Shown here piece after piece: positions 63,375 to 64,000 of a stretch of 64,000 bases of DNA. The translations under genes were made by a program, and so were the position numbers. The notes beneath the pieces were generated by a model that saw nothing but the letters and a program-made list of their open reading frames with translations, was not told where the DNA came from and ran no database searches. Numbering within the stretch: the stretch's first letter is position 1; each line of letters begins with the position of its first letter. Source of the DNA: Paroceanicella profunda (GTDB lineage Bacteria; Pseudomonadota; Alphaproteobacteria; Rhodobacterales; Rhodobacteraceae); assembly GCF_005887635.2 (NCBI RefSeq), contig NZ_CP040821.1:124001-188000 (forward strand), in the 5' to 3' direction.

Positions 63375-63646
63375 ACCCGGCCCGCTCCCGCCGCTCCGCG
63401 GCCGCGCGGGCCGGAGGCGGCGCTTGCGCCACGCCCGATGCCGTGCCCTGCGGCCGGCGCCGGAGCAGGGCGGGGTGACGGGCCGGTCCGCCGGCGCCGC
63501 CGCACGAGGCGGGGCAGCCGCGCCCCGCACGGGCCGGGCAACACGCAGGTTCGGTCCCGGGCGCCCTGCCGGGCCCGGGAGATGCGCGGCAGGTGTCGGA
63601 GACGGCGGGAGCGGGCCGGGTGCAGCCGGCGTGCGGGCCCGGTGGC
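63375..63646. other. GC-rich gap between convergent genes
   Basis: No gene is supported here. It contains no T-tailed hairpin that I can identify. It lies in the low-quality end of the window, so small features could be obscured. Confidence 0.5.
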
Positions 63647-64000
63647 TCAGCCGCTCACCGTCATCTTGTCGATGCCGTAGATCCGGTCCACCACGATCAG
63701 CGCCACCACCGCCAGCAGCAGTTGCAGCGTGCTCAGCGCGGCGATGGAGGGGTCGAACTGGTGCTCCATGTAGCTCAGCATCACCACCGGCAGGGTGTTC
63801 GTGTCCGCCGAGCCGAAGAAATAGCTCACCGGCAGGTTGTCGAAGGAGGTGAGGAAGGAGAACAGCGAGCCCGCCATGATGCCCGGGCGGATCAGCGGCA
63901 GGGTGACATGGCGGAACACCGCGAGCGGGTTCGCCCCGAGGATGGCGCCGCCTCCTCATAGGCGCGCGGCACGGAGCGGTACCCCCGCCACCGTGCGCAC
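63647..64000 (-). pseudogene. ABC transporter permease (PotC/YdcV type), partial, frame broken near the window edge
   Basis: The C-terminal part of a polyamine/putrescine-type permease. RHVTLPLIRPGIMAGSLFSF, SFDNLPVSYFFGSADTNTLP and LVVDRI-like ending are typical. The EAA loop (YEEAA...ILGANPLAVF) is split by an apparent missing G near 63945, and a further G-run near 63975 also appears short. The gene continues beyond the window. It converges with the EthD-like gene and belongs to another transport operon. Confidence 0.72.

Overview
The window is GC-rich (roughly 70% by eye), densely coded bacterial DNA. The TTT, TRAP and ABC transporters, stand-alone LysR/GntR/LacI regulators, DUF1127, DUF3309, entericidin and NhaA families point to an alphaproteobacterium, most likely a metabolically versatile Rhodobacterales-type organism. 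I see no rRNA, tRNA, CRISPR array, insertion sequence, phage or plasmid replication gene. It reads as chromosome rich in catabolic operons.

Layout. 0-4.4 kb: 3' part of a chemoreceptor gene, a FadR-type GntR regulator, an AEC permease and a LysR regulator. 4.5-13.8 kb: one nine-gene operon with a tripartite tricarboxylate transporter (TctC-B-A), a TetR regulator and five enzymes (two xylose-isomerase-like barrels, an enolase-superfamily member, a Gfo/Idh/MocA dehydrogenase, a DUF993 aldolase-like protein), probably for a sugar-acid-like compound. 14-21.9 kb: signalling and small stress proteins, including a GAF-PAS-GGDEF-EAL protein and a PruR/DcpA-like pair next to a PTPS-family gene, i.e. 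a candidate pterin-controlled cyclic-di-GMP switch. 22-26.7 kb: SDR, acyl-CoA dehydrogenase, APH-type kinase and DUF6285 genes that match the modules of the levulinate / 4-hydroxyacid pathway, followed by a nitronate-monooxygenase-like gene and a GntP permease. 28-36.7 kb: a DsbA-NhaA fusion, metNIQ, an MFS permease and a dihydroxyacetone kinase. 37-45 kb: a LacI-controlled ABC sugar importer divergent from a GH13 disaccharide phosphorylase.

45.3-63.4 kb is one catabolic region held together by a 13-bp near-palindrome (consensus RWATWCCGTATAC) that I find four times, each in front of a transcription unit: a TRAP transporter operon; a Rieske oxygenase operon running down to an asparaginase-like amidohydrolase, with a class-1B-type dihydroorotate dehydrogenase homologue, a PyrK-like subunit, a Rieske ferredoxin, cupins and an NTF2-like protein; a molybdenum hydroxylase (large and small subunits) divergent from a GntR regulator; and its FAD subunit plus a second TRAP binding protein, divergent from a ferredoxin reductase. 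The likely substrate is an N-containing aromatic or cyclic compound, but the sequence does not identify it.

The last 2 kb (62.0-64.0 kb) shows about eight apparent G-run contractions in three genes, against none seen in the preceding 62 kb. This looks like poor sequence at a contig edge, so the broken genes there should not be taken as real pseudogenes without checking.
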